Shown here piece by piece: positions 1-11,948 of a DNA stretch of 64,000 nt. A program made the translations under genes and the position numbers. Under the pieces are notes generated by a model. That model did not search any database. It had not been told where the DNA came from and was given only the letters and a program-made list of their open reading frames with translations. The stretch is from contig CAJINV010000008.1 in NCBI GenBank assembly GCA_905178155.1, positions 3,770,793 to 3,834,792 on the forward strand. The letters are read 5' to 3'. This DNA comes from Amoebophrya sp. A120. Its lineage: Eukaryota; Sar; Dinophyceae; Syndiniales; Amoebophryaceae. Numbering within the stretch: position 1 is the first letter of the stretch; each line of letters opens with the position of its first letter.

Positions 1-100
1 CGCAGTCGGTGTTCATACGGGAAAAGCTGCACAAACATAGCCACCGACACAACTTATCCTCAAAATCCTTCTCCTCCGTAAACGTCCTGCAGTGGAATTC

Positions 101-235
101 CACCTTCGTACGAAGTGTCAACCTCCAGCCACCTACAGCAAGTCGAGATTTCCGCATGAGAGTATTTTCTCATGCGGAAATCGCAAAGAAAGGTGCATGG
201 CTGGAGGATTTGTTTTTCATACCAAGTGGAGCAGA
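101..235. mobile_element. Probable introner-type foldback at the left edge
   Basis: The outer arms begin near CCACCTTCGTA and are mirrored by TACCAAGTGG. Inner arms CCTCCAGCCA and TGGCTGGAGG enclose a nearly perfect central hairpin (ATTTCCGCATGAGA / TCTCATGCGGAAAT). The layout resembles the introner elements elsewhere in the window. I could not find a clean 5-bp duplication, and the upstream exon is cut by the window edge, so splicing cannot be tested here. Confidence 0.4.
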
Positions 236-1999
236 GTATGTGTCTTGGGTCACAGAACCGCGCCTCCCCTACCACCGGCCAGGTCCTGTCCTGGGACGAG
301 CTTGCCCTGCAGTCCAACGCGCACAAGATTACTCGCCCGTCCATGTTCGTCGCCGAAAATGCAAAAAAGAATATCGGGGGGCAACAGGCCCAAAACAAGT
401 ACTTCGCGTCGATGATGGAGACCTTCGCTACGAAGAACATGGCAGGGGAGACGGAGTACCTCACCAGCCACGTGGCCAAACGCCGGGCGGAAAAAGTAGA
501 GGGGGAATTGGAAAAACAGGCACGGGAGTTACAGCGGTACGCGGACCGGGAGAGCAAGATACAGCGCAGGAAGACTTTTGTCACCGGGATCAACACAGAC
601 AACCTGGACGACGAAATTACAGATGGCAGTTGGCTCGAAGCTTGGCATGACCTCCCCGTCGACTGCTCGGGTGAGCTTCGACAGATGTGCCAGCAGGACT
701 ACGACAAGGATCTCGCCGAGGAGGTCGATCGGATGATGATAATGACGCCGCAGACGTGGCCCTACTTGGAATACTACGAAGACATGGACGGACGGGTCGC
801 GGATCTCATCCGGCTGCACCGCGACGACGCCCTGGGCGTGGTAGGGTCCATCCTGCTGCTGCGGAAATACGCTGATGACGACGAAGGTCTGCCGGTAGGT
901 TGTCGCGGCCTTTCGGATCAATTTTGTTTCGTCCCAGCCGTTCATTCTCTCGACCGAATTGCTGGCCCGCGAGGGCAATGACGGAAGTTTTCCAACCCGG
1001 AAAACCATGCTTCGCAAGACCGGGCTGTTCTTCAACACAACGAAACTGGACGGGGAGATATTTGTTGTGCCGGAGGAAGAAAACGAAGTCCGTGGGCCGG
1101 CTAGTTTGATAGTAGCGTGCAGATTCAACTACACGGACATTGCGAGGTCTGGCTTCGCGAAGTTATGTCCTGGGGCGGGGATCCGGAGAAAAAAAAAACC
1201 GCCTGGCGCAGCACAGTTCAAACGCCTGAACAGCCCTGCGATCAACAACTACCAAAACAAAAAACGCGACTTGGGCCGCGTAACAACGGTGGACGAGCTG
1301 AGCAAGTACGCCGACGACGAACTGCTTGAACGGCTTGGCAGCTGCCTGGCAGACCTGAAAACCGATCGCGAGAAGTACAAGCAACTGGCGGGACAGGGGG
1401 GAGACCAGCTGCTCGCGCGAGATATGTCGATTAAGCTGAAGGGGGGGAAGTACAATCTGCTGAACAGGGGGCAGACATTACGCTCTCGGAATCTAGGCTT
1501 CGAGACAGTTGGCGTGCATTTTTCCAAGTTTGTCATGCGGTTTTCCTTGCGCAATGCACGCGCATCTTTTGGCAGCCTAGATTCTGCCCCGGGATAACCG
1601 ACCGAGAAGATCCAGCTGGACCCGCGTCCAGCAATTTGCCCGTTCTTGAAGGAGCTCGGCCTCCAGCCTGTGAAGGACTTCAGTCTCTCCGTGTGGAAGA
1701 CAGAGGAGCGCGCAATGACGCACGCGCTAGCAGTGCGGCGGTTTTACCGAGCGGTCTTGCGGCTCGGTGCACACAGGGGTGGTGAAAACGATCAGCCGGA
1801 GCACACAGCGGCATCGCGTTTGGCCCTCGAGGAGGACACGATAATGGGTCAAATTCGACGCGACAGGAAGTTTCTCGAAGACCAGCAGGAACTCCACACC
1901 CACAACCGCGAGCAGTTTTTCGACAAGTTGGAACTAATAGCCCGCACCTGTTTCTTCAGACTTCCAATCAGCCCGGATCTTGCTGCCCTCCTGCACTAG
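172..1999 (+). CDS. Hypothetical protein, 5' end uncertain, at least two introns
   Basis: I do not recognise this protein. Coding sequence is clear from about 235 to 894, from about 974 (or 940) to 1485, and from 1604 to the stop at 1997-1999. The first exon is rich in Lys, Glu and Arg and probably coiled-coil (around 470-560). The segment around 1270-1390 is charged, with a Leu-rich helix. A short GT-AG intron at 895-973 joins in phase 0, but an acceptor near 939 is also possible. The second interruption (about 1486-1603) is a hairpin element whose removal keeps the frame. The true start lies upstream of the foldback at 101-235, probably outside the window, so the listed left coordinate is only the limit of the open frame. 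Function unknown. Confidence 0.55.
1486..1603. mobile_element. Introner-like element interrupting the first gene
   Basis: Arms GAATCTAGGCT (from about 1489) and AGCCTAGATTCTG (1574-1586) face each other around a 70-bp core that contains the TTTGTCATGC motif found in other introns here. The flanks CAGAC and CCGAC look like a 5-bp duplication with one mismatch. Joining ...CAGAC to the C after the second copy keeps the frame and removes an in-frame TAA at 1595. Confidence 0.55.
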
Positions 2000-2063
2000 T
2001 AAACAACAGCGGAAGTTGACCCGGAAGGACTAGTCTTCATGCTAGTACATATCTTGCATGTGT

Positions 2064-2409
2064 GGCGCCGTATGCTAAGTAGTTGCTACTAGACCTAGAA
2101 CGAAGATAATCCGCAATACAGACTCGGACTGCTTGAATTCTTCCAATCATTTTTTTGAAGATCGTACAACGACACCGATGTAAGACTCCTGTTCCGATGT
2201 TCCTCAAAATTGCGCATTACAAATTGTTGTTGGTTTGGTTCCCCAATGATGCTGTGTGGCATTGCGAGATCCTCTGTAGCATTACAGATTTGGTTTTTTT
2301 GAAGTTCCCGTAAGACTGCCTGCACCATGAAAAACGTTTCCTCTTCCCCTTTAGAAATTGGGTCGCACAAAGCACAAGATACTGGGTGCGTGCGATAGCA
2401 TACGGCGCC
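2064..2409. mobile_element. Intergenic TIR element, introner-like
   Basis: Perfect 14-bp inverted arms GGCGCCGTATGCTA (2064-2077) and TAGCATACGGCGCC (2396-2409) bound a 346-bp segment. Inside are two GCATTACA(A/G)AT motifs (near 2213 and 2270), also present inside introners of the kinase gene. TAGTTGC occurs just inside the left end (2080) and just outside the right end (2414). It fills most of the space between the first two genes (2000-2435) and could lie in a 5' UTR. Confidence 0.5.
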
Positions 2410-2435
2410 TAGATAGTTGCAAAAAAGCACGCAAG

Positions 2436-5400
2436 ATGTCACCGAAAAGTAAAAAAATGAAGACCAATTCTTCTGCTGCTAGTAGCGGCAGCAATGGCGC
2501 TGGTGCGGGGGCTGCCAGTAGCGGCAGCAACGTCCCGGCACAGAAGCAGGGGGCGAAGTTTATGAATGTGGAACTGTGTCAATCTTAGTATGCGGCGCAG
2601 GTAGTTTCCCCGGCAGTTCTGCCGAGTTTCGACGTCGCTTGCAAAGCCAGACGGCTTTGCTGGAAATGCGTGTAGTTTTGCCGTCGGGGCACAGCCCCGA
2701 CGCCAAAACGTTCGTCTTCACTGTGTCCCAGAGCATTTCGCACTCAGCATGACACACGCACACATTCATAAACTCCAAAAACAAATCTTCGAGCAAAAGC
2801 AGTCTGGTGCTGAATGAGACGCAGATGCCGATGGCAATGGAGGTACAGCAGTACACTTCTTCTTCTGGCAAACAACAGCTTCGTCTTCTCATGCAGATCA
2901 CCGCCCATGAAGAGAGCAAGACTTGACACCGGAAATGGAGTTTTTTGGGGAATGCTAAAACTTTTAGCAGAGCCAAAAAACCGGGGGTTCGGGTCCGGGA
3001 TTTTCCCGGAGACGGCAAAATCGGGAAGGAAATTCGATTTTCATTTTAGCAGACTTTTAGCAGAGAATTAGCACCTGTTTTAGCATTAATTTTAGCATAG
3101 TTTCAGCATCGAAACCGGGTCGGAAGTTGGGGGGTTTAGCAGGGAATTAGCATGTTTTTAGCAGAGAATTAGCATACTTTTAGCATATTCCGCGGGATGC
3201 TTCGTTGCGATGATACCCCGGCGGAATACGGGTGATCAGCGCCCCCAAAAGGCGGGGCAAATTTTGGCGCGGCGAGGGGGGGGGGTGGGGAAGCCGAAAT
3301 CGTGGGTCGTGCGCAGGCCGCGATGCGCGACTGCGTTCTTCGTCACCCACGGGTTCTTTTCGGGCCGGCTGGTCCGTTCCGCGCTGCGCGTGTATTTGTG
3401 GCTGCGCAGGTGCCGCAGTCACGTTCTCGCTTTTGCAGCGCAATGTGGGATTGCGCGCTCCCGCGGTGCCAAGCACGTCTCTTCATGGGCGCCCTGGGAT
3501 CTGCAGTAGTTTTTCCGGTCCCTCCAGCAGCAGTTGCAGTGCCTTACAACACAACTATAAAACAATTGCGTCTCAGGTCGACGAAGCAGAACCTGTGAAA
3601 GAAGGGAAGAACCGGAAACGTAACAAAGCCAAGGCCAAAAACTTGAACAACGCGGAGGAGACCCAAGAAGCCAAGGCCGCGCAGAAGGCGCAGGACCTGA
3701 AGGACATGACGCAGTTCGTGAAGGATTTGAATCGCAACAACAAGAGGGATTGCCTTTTCTACCTCAGCCAGCCCTTGTTCCCCGAAGGTCGCAACGCCTT
3801 TCAGCATGTTACTCATGCTTACCTCCCCGGTATGAAGAAGGAGATGGCGCGACACAAAGTCATTACGGGCGAGGACAAGAAATACTGGAAACTCTCCCCG
3901 ACGGAACAGGCCGCCCTGCGGAATGTCCTGTTCAAAGCCCGGAACGAAGGCGCGCTAGCAACCTGCACACTCATCCGGCCGTCGTTGGAAGCAGCCATGA
4001 AAAAAGCTCCGCACATTTCCGCCGCCATGAAGGCGGAAAAGGTCCGCAAGTGGCTGCAAAAGCACGGGGAACAGGTGCAGAAAGAATTTCCTGACTGGGG
4101 GCGGAACTCGAAGAAGGACGACGAGGACGACGACATGATGCAGGATGACGACATGTACGACGGAAACGCGATGGTCTCGCCGCCCCTTATGCATGTGATA
4201 ACGCTTCCGAAAAATATCTGCACTGCCTTTTTTGCATGGTCCTTTTTCTATGCAACTTTTGAAAAAAAGAAGTCTGTCATGCATTTCCCGCACTTTGGAC
4301 TTGCTTTCTGTCATGCGAGTCGCTAGAGTTGCTTCTTCTATTTCAGCTCAGCCTCGCGATGCATGTGTTTGTCGAGCGTGGCTAGACCAGAAAACTTCAT
4401 TTGTCATGCTAGAACTGGAGGGCGTGTGCTGCCTACAAGGAGTCTCAATCCGGAGTCTTGAGCTGCAAACCCAGTGCAGATGTTGTTTTTTCGGAAGCAA
4501 ATTTGCAATGCATATCGCCGCCGCCAGCAGAGGTGAACACGTACGGGTACGGGATGGGCGGAACTAATGACGTGCACAGATATGAATGCGAAAGTCCTGT
4601 CATGGTCACAACGTGGTTGCATTCTGGGCCGGAATAGCGTCAGCTATCCCGGGAAAAAATGCAACGAATACGTGGCCATGACAGGACTTTGCGAGCTCAT
4701 ACCGACAGCCAGGAGAACAGCCAATCCGGGGCAACAGCTATCAGCACCGGGGTTGTGGACGAGAACAGCATGTCCAGAGCCATGGTGGGCAGTACAACTA
4801 CTTTCGGGGCCACGCCGAACTTCTCCTCTTCTTTTCTTGGAAGTAACCCGTTTAACCAGCCCGCCCAGAGTGGGGCGATGATCGATCCGTCCGCAACGCC
4901 ACCTGCGGCTTCGTCTCTCGGCAACCAGATGGTACAGGGTAGCGGGACTGGGGGAACGAACACAGTTTCAGCGTCGGGTCTCCGTGCTCTTTTGAGTTTC
5001 AAACCACCTCCGGTGATCCAGATGCCACAACCCAAAAAGCGGAGCCCTCTGCTTGATTTCAAGCCGCCCTCCATTGAGACGGCGGAACGGGAGAGAAAGG
5101 AGCGGCAGGCGAAACAGTTGAAGGACGTGAAGGAGACGGCCTTCAAAGACCACCACTGGGGCCTGAATCGCACCGAAATCGGCGACGAGAAGAAAGGGAT
5201 GCTGGCCTTGCTGGTTTCCGCGGACACCGACGAAACGAACACGGACATCATCGATGGCATGCGGGCTGCAATCGAGGGAGGAAAGAGTATTTTTTTCTTT
5301 TTTAATCGCAGTGCGGATGATGATCCGAAGGTGAATGATGATGATTTCTTGCTTGTCTCACCACTCTGTAGCTCGAAAGCCCCAGGATGTAGCTCGGACG

Positions 5401-7909
5401 CGGCTTTAAGACTCCGATAGAAGTCCAGCGATTTCGTTGAATTTTGCAACCAAAAAGTAGCGCACTTCGACACTTTTCAATCGCAGTTATAAAGCCGCAT
5501 CCACCCAGAAGATTTGGTCGTAGTTTTGCTCCCCCACTGTAAATCCGGCGTCGTCTTACTTTACAGAAGCGCGCCGGCTGATTTCTTGACTCGCCTGTGG
5601 GCGGGCGGCGCGTGTGGGCAGAAATTCGCCTGCAACCTGTGTCGCCATTTATTGAGCATGACAGATTTCCTTTCACCGAAAAAACAGCATGACAGAATCT
5701 ACATCCCCATCTCCTTCATTTGTCACAATTTACCGCTACAGATGCGTGGGTGGCCCAGGGTCCGTACGACGACATGAGCGCGATTTTGTTGGCGCGGATC
5801 AAGTGGCGGTGGGACAAGGCCACAAATGGCCCGGAGTTCGTCGAAGAGTAAGTCTTCACTCATACTGGTTTTGTCCTTCTTCTAGATTTTTGTCTTGCGT
5901 GTGTGAGTATCTGTCGCGCGTTTTCCCCTACGAGGACCTCCTATTTCCACACTGTGCCGACATCGTGATAAATTGCTGCGCTTTTTGCAAATTAGCATGA
6001 CAAATTCATAAAATGAAAAACAACTATCACGCAGTTACATCGACTTCATCCGAGTCGTAGACCCGGATCTCGCCCGTGTTCATTTTTTCTACAAGGAGAA
6101 CAAGATCGAGGGGACCAAACTCTTGAACTTTTCGGGTGGCGAACAGGAGGTGAAGGAGATAAAAGCCTGCAACGATCGAGCGCATTTGCCGTGCTATGAT
6201 TTCTTGGATTCCCAGCTGACAACCGGCCTGGCAAAGCACGAAATCAAGCGCAAGGTTGTAAAGGTGAGGAAACTACTGCTTTTGTTTTACTACAGAGCTA
6301 CGCATGACAGATGAACTCGAAGCCACGGCGCAGAGCATAACTCTCCTTGCATGCAGGCTCGCCTAGTGCGGTGTCTTTTGGCTCCTTAGTTGTGGGGGCC
6401 GTATTAGAGGGATTTTTATGTTTGTATAACCAGCGTGAGGAACTCTTGCGCGGTCCGAAATCGCACAGAAGGTTCTAAGCCTCGAGATCTCTCGTGGCAT
6501 CTTCGCGTCCTGTGTCATGTTTTTCCTCGATGAGAATTTCCCCAAAAAATGACCCAGGTATTCACCGACGCCCAGAACACGAAGCTGAACATCCTCGAGG
6601 TCGCTGCGGAGGAGGAAAAGATGGGGAGTGAGTTAAGTCGGGTCGAGGAAGAGGCCAAGAAAGACGGAGTGCTGGCTGAATATTGGGAAACGGTCGCCGA
6701 CTGCCTCGTCACCTTGAGCAACTTCACCAAAGATTGTACGAAAACTGGTCCGGGAATCGAGTCGGTTTAGGATTATTCTTTTTTGCATGACAGATGTGAT
6801 TCGCGGAGGCAAGGAAACAGACTCGATTCGCGTCGTTTTTTATTCGATAACACACCTGCAGCGTAAGTACTTGACGTCCGTTCCGATCGAGGAGTGCCAG
6901 TCCACGCTCCCACAGGCATTGGAGATTGCGAAACATCGTAAGGCACTCGTGAAGCAGCTCGACCAGCTGCTGAAGAAGGGGAAATCGACCATGTATAGTC
7001 TTGCTGTTTTTGTCATGCGTGAGGACTGTGATTGTTTTTTGTCATGCAAAAAAAAACCATCTCATGAAAATTATACACCATCACTCTTTCCACAGGTTTG
7101 ACCTTGTGAAGGTATTGGCAAAATGCCCGACCCAGTTGGCGTGGGAAAAGAAGCTGTACTTGGCGGAATGCGACAAAATTAACGAAAAACAGCGCCAGTT
7201 GCTGGACAAGGTCGCTGAAGATGTCCAGTCGCAAAAACCAGCCATCGCCCCGTGGATTTGGGGCGGTTATTGGGACGATGCGAAGATTGCGATAGAGAAC
7301 TACCACCAAACCGCACAGCCGGACCGGAAGAAAAACTTCATTGCGGGGGAGAGTAATGTGAAAAGCAAATATAGGCCGCTCTATCGGTGGGTTTACAACC
7401 GGGTGGAGAGCCTGGACTTGACCGCCGAAAGTCTACCGGCGTACTTCGATAAGCTCAAGGAGCTGAAGCCAACGATCGACCTGGGGGACCAAGGAAGTAC
7501 TTTTATTATGTTGATTTCATGTTGCGCGCATGACAAATTTTGGATAGTCATCGTAAAACGCATGACAGATTTGAAGTATTATGCTCCCGGTAGCTTCCCC
7601 TGGTTGGTGTCCTCGCGTGCCCAGGCTGCTGGCTGAAGTGGATGATTTTGGTTTAGCTCCCCGCATGTAATGCTTTATGCGTGTCCTGTCGGAAGCAGTG
7701 TTTTCCCCATCTTCACCACAGGTATCGAAACGGCGCGCCAAGTCTGCCAATGTTTGCGTTGGGCGGATGTGGTTTTATCGACGGAAAACATCGGGGTACT
7801 GGAGGAGTATGAACAACTGGTGGGAGACGGCTCGGTGGCGCTCAAGGAGGAGGAAAGGAGGCAGAAGGAGAAGATCGAAACTGCCCGGCAGTTTATGAAC
7901 ACACGATGA
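2436..7909 (+). CDS. Hypothetical ten-exon protein (about 878 aa), unrecognised
   Basis: Proposed exons: 2436-2567, 3577-4184, 4523-4579, 4709-5286, 5742-5847, 6035-6263, 6558-6764, 6862-6992, 7096-7496, 7722-7909 (stop TGA). They sum to 2,637 nt, an exact multiple of three. The N-terminus is Ser/Gly/Ala-rich and basic; residues about 45-230 are charged and helical. An Asp-rich run (near 4105-4165) is followed by a Pro/Ser-rich linker with two FKPP repeats, then a globular-looking C-terminal half with aromatic segments (DYIDFIRVVDPD, PWIWGGYWDD) and a Glu/Lys-rich tail. I recognise no family. Eight introns are GT-AG or can be read so; those at 4185-4522 and 4580-4708 are inverted-repeat introners. 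The first exon and its 1-kb intron are the weakest part of the model. Confidence 0.6.
2611..2709. repeat. Three consecutive perfect or near-perfect hairpins
   Basis: Within 100 bp of the proposed first intron lie CGGCA-GTTC-TGCCG (2611-2624), GCAAAGCC-AGAC-GGCTTTGC (2641-2660) and a 16-bp-arm hairpin with a 3-nt ACA loop (2675-2709, one mismatch). Such tight palindromes in series are typical of structured RNA or of foldback-element remnants; the sequence does not decide between them. Confidence 0.7.
2951..3190. repeat. Array of TTTTAGCA-type motifs
   Basis: About a dozen copies of (T)TTAGCA, often followed by GAGAATTAGCA, occur in 240 bp of the proposed first intron of the second gene. They are irregularly spaced, so this is a motif cluster and not a simple satellite. 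Every copy supplies a T-rich stretch before AG and could act as a decoy splice acceptor. A smaller occurrence is at 8746-8766. Confidence 0.65.
4185..4515. mobile_element. Introner element in the second gene, 7-bp flanking repeat
   Basis: CGCCGCC is present at 4178-4184 and again at 4516-4522. Between them, arms GCTTCCGAAAAATATCTGCA and TGCAGATGTTGTTTTTTCGG face each other, with TTATGCAT and ATGCATAT at the two ends. Removing the element plus one repeat joins ...VSPP to PAEVNTYG in frame. The core carries CTGTCATGC and TTTGTCATGC motifs. Confidence 0.75.
4580..4704. mobile_element. Short introner element in the second gene
   Basis: Arms GCGAAAGTCCTGTCATGG (4588-4605) and CCATGACAGGACTTTGC (about 4676-4692) are near-perfect complements. 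ACAG flanks the element (4576-4579 and 4705-4708). Excision of the element plus one copy joins ...NDVH to SQENSQSG in frame and removes in-frame stops. The 5-bp TAT/ATA rule seen elsewhere is not clean here. Confidence 0.65.
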
Positions 7910-10900
7910 GAATACAGCGCGATACTTGTGACGACCGAAATTGAAAACCTGAACCATCACGGCCCCACGAATCTGTTTGGAATGCGACCAAGACGAAGAT
8001 GAATCATGAACAAAAAAATCTTACTTCTGAAATAGCTAGCTCCATCCTTTTTCAACCTTTCGGCACAGCACGGATTTTCCTACTTGCATTGCACAGCCGG
8101 ACCGCCCGCGTGGGGTCAAGTTGAGGACAGGCATCTTCAGTCCTTCCGCTCTTCTGTCTTCGTGTTTTGGCATGTTCTTCGTCTTTTTGATTTCGCACAG
8201 ACAGGAGGCGTTGGCGCATGAACAAGAGCGACAAAACCTGGAGGGATTGCACGCGAGAGACAGCAGGAAGAGCTGCCGCAGTCACACCCCCCTGCGGTTG
8301 GGGGTGCTGCGTAAACAAACCGGGGCCAGGGCCCTCCTGGTTCCCACGCAGAGGTGCCCGGCCGGCTCGATATTGGGAGGAGGCGCGCCGCCTCTTCCTT
8401 CGCGAAGCGCGCCGCGCCGCCCCTTGCGCCTACAGGGAAAAGGGTGAGGGCCCGCCGCCCTACCACCGGCCGCCGGCGCTTTCCGGGCTAGCCGCGCCAC
8501 AGGCCCACGCCTTATGGGCCCGCGGGGCCTGATTTCGGCGGCCCCCCTTGCGGTATTTCCCCGGGCCGGATTTCGCCCACGCCGAGTTTTCCGCTCGGCC
8601 GTAGAGCGCGCGCGCCCTTTTTCACATTCCGCATTCAGGGCGGGGGCTAGTGGCGCGGCTATGTTGGTTGGGCCCTGGCACCTGCAGTCTTTTGCGGGTT
8701 GGGCAGGCGGCGCGGCCCCCTCTCGGCTACCCCTTGCCAAATATTTTTTTTAGCATACATTCAGCACCAAATTACGAAAAAAGGCCGGCGGCAGCCGTCG
8801 GCCTGATCATCACGACAGTATCTTTGCACCAGCTGCAGAGAGAAAATAAACCGCGACATCTTCAGAAGGTGTATCCTCGTCCACGTACTCGAAAACGAAG
8901 CCGCGCGACATCCCTGACTCTGCGGTTGCTCGCGGTTTCAAAAACTTCTATAGCCGTTCTGGACTTCAGGACTGAAACCCTTTCAGTGGTGAGGAGCTAT
9001 TTTTATTGTGTCGATACGAAAAAAATACAGTAGCAGTAGGTGTGCCTCGAGATAAAGGTCGCGAGATGCGCAGTCGCTCCGAGGGAGATGAAAAAGTAGC
9101 CTGTTCTACTACATCTGTGTACTAGCATTATGTAGTTCTTGGTTCTCTCTTTCATGCCTTCTCCAGTTGTGTTTTATTCGTCCGCGGAAGCAAAGACAGC
9201 TGCTCCTGCTCGTGCTGTTTGCATGGAATACCTACACGACACCGTCGCCGTCTTTTCGCTTCCGTTGTACTGTCTGTAGTCTATTTCCTTAAAGATCTGG
9301 ACGACAATCGCAACGACAATCTGACTGCTTGTTTTTAAGCCGACGAGATGCAGCAGCTCTTTTCATTCCGCTTTTGCACTTTGTTTGAAGGTCCACCACG
9401 ACGGCTGCATTTCTGAAATTTCAATTTACTTCGTTCAAAAATTGCAAAACCTCGTACTTAAGTTTCATTTATATCACCTGTTTTAGCTGCGCGCGCGCTT
9501 CCGCTTTCAACACTTACAATATTTCAACTTTATTTCGCTTGTTAGTTTGTGTAACTAAACCGTATTTTTTCAGTCGTGTGTGTGCGTGTGTGCGTTCGTC
9601 TCGTAACTTGGTGCGTTCGTACCCTGCTCCCGCATGACGGCTTACAAGAATTTGCTAGTACAACCGGAGCATGCTGATATATTTTTTCCTGTCAAGGGGA
9701 GAATGAAATTTTAAGAAATCTTTGTTGTGTCTGTTTTCTTCTGTTGTTTAACTTCATCACTTTCGTTCAGCATGGGACACTGTGACGGGCGACGTAACAG
9801 CGGAAAAGCGGGCAAAAGACAAAGAAAAACAACGCGAAAATATGAAATTTTCTAATCGAAACGGTAACGGCATCATACTTCTGTGCCGTGTGCCACCTGA
9901 GCTTCTTCATGATGTCATGATAATGCTGCGTCCTGGTATCTAAATCTATCAATCTTCCGGCGTCATTCACAAGGAGGAGAAGAATCTGCAGTCCATGCCT
10001 GCGGCTTGACATTGTTGTACCACCTGTATTTTACCCAGCCTCTATTTGTACTAAACTTTTACTTCATCATGTAACTCATCAGAACTTCTTTACATCACCG
10101 GTACCTGTTGAAAGCCAGCATATGCAAAATCATGTCTTGGAGGGACGCAGTCACGACGCGAAAAGGACCCAGTGCCATTGATGTTTCTCAAGTGTCACCT
10201 GATCATCTTCAGAACTAGGTGAAGATGAAAGTCACAAAATGAATGGTGGCGAGGCTTTGTAAAATGCAAATGAACTTCAACTTCTTCGGATGCAATAACT
10301 TCAGAAGATGCATTTTTATCCAGCATCGACGAAGGGAAGATCTTAACGATATTCACTCGCCTAGCTGTAGCCCTCTCTGAACAAACCGCTTCTGTCTTCA
10401 ACTTCATATGGATTCCACTTTTGCCGGGTGGTTCGACATTTTCAATGTCAAAGCTTCCGTCTCGTGTTTCCACATTTCGTTTCTTCCAAAAAGTACGAAG
10501 AGAAAATCACTGAAACAGCTTTTAGAATTGATATATGGCACCGAGACGTTGGTACATACTGGTTAGCGTAGCGGCCGAACGAGGAAAAGAAGGAGCTCCA
10601 AATTGAAAAGCGAGCCTCTACTGATTACACTTTCCTTTGATAGTTTGACAACTTCTTCTACTACGGCACAGCCTCTTCACCTTTACTCACGCTCTGTGTT
10701 ATATAGTGGCCCCCTCGGGAGGAAGAACGGCCGCAGAGGGAACTACGCCCGGCTCTATGTACAACTTCTGTTTGTTATTTCGATACGTATAGAGTGACGA
10801 CCTGCACCTAAAATGGTGCAGTCAAAAAAATGAACAACTCAGAAGCTGATAAACTGGACCACGATAGGGTGTAACTATAAATACGTATCACCACGACCGG

Positions 10901-11948
10901 CGCCGGACATGCCTTGCTTGTTTTGCATGGATTCAACGAACGAAGTAGACTTCATGTAAGTTGATTGCGCCAGCAGGTTAAGATAAAGTTGGGACTAGAC
11001 CTGCAACTTGTTGTGCCGTGATCATCGTCGATGCAAGGCAACTAACAGTAACACTTTCTCCAGCCATAGTCTCACCACTCCGGATATTAGATGCAAAGCT
11101 GCCTCGACCGAGGACCTCCTTGACGAAAAAAATCTTGCAAAAAAAGGAAAAAAATATAAATCAGCACAAGCCTTGATTGCGGCCGCGGTCACCGACATCG
11201 CTGTCGAGACGGTCACACAGAAAGAATCAAGTTAGTAGCGTTCGCACGATGGTTGAGTATGTTCTGATACATGTTTGCCCGGTTTTTCTTTTCACTAGCT
11301 GTGCTGCTTGCTGGGTTGAGCTTTCTGAGTATATGTGATCAAGATAGAAAATCATGTTGATCAGACAGCAGATTGCATTATTGTCTATTCTCTTTGATGC
11401 GTGACGACGTCCTCGACCTGAGCTGGTACTTCTTGGCACCTAACCGCACAGCTTTGATATTCTGCCAGCTTACAAGAGCTGCCGCGTAATCAATGTTGAA
11501 AACTAGTAGCAAGATCGCGATGCAGATGCATAGAAACCGAAACCGTACTCTCGCATCTGCAGAGACTGTAGTTAACATCGACGCAACCGCAGCTGACTCT
11601 TGTTTGGTCGTAAAAATGCTGATTGTCTGCATGGATGACACGACCACGAATAATAATAAAATAGACTACGTGTACAGCTAGTGTCCAGGTGGTCGTCCGG
11701 TGGCGTAATTACTTATTGCTTATTTCCAGGGATCTTTGCTCACAATCCATCGCATGATCTGCATGCATAGTAAAGAACTTATGATTTTTTGAAGGCGTCG
11801 TGGCACCGCCAGCGCCACGGCCGCCAGCCAGCCTACCTTCCCACCGACAGATTTTTTCAAACAAGGACCACCTTTGGAACAACTGACTCTGCCGCCGCGC
11901 GCGTTCCCACCCAGCAGCTGCAGCGCTCCGATCCATTTCCATGCTATC
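7910..11948. other. Long intergenic region, no supported gene
   Basis: Apart from a GC-rich island (about 8230-8740; many CGCG/GGCC runs, a foldback ACCCCC...GGGGGT near 8285-8305), the stretch is AT-rich with only short, composition-driven open frames on both strands. A (GT)n-type microsatellite lies near 9577-9596. A + strand frame at about 11100-11235 (Lys/Ala-rich) and a - strand frame at 11378-11647 with one hydrophobic segment are the only candidates for small exons, and neither has supporting splice or domain evidence. Confidence 0.5.

Noticed and set aside
8137-8740. Overlapping frames in the GC-rich island at 8.2-8.7 kb
   Set aside because: All frames on both strands are open because stop codons are rare at this composition; residues are Pro/Arg/Gly/Ala noise.
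10195-10473. 92-codon frame on the - strand
   Set aside because: Short, unrecognised, no splice-site support; similar frames occur by chance in this AT-balanced DNA.
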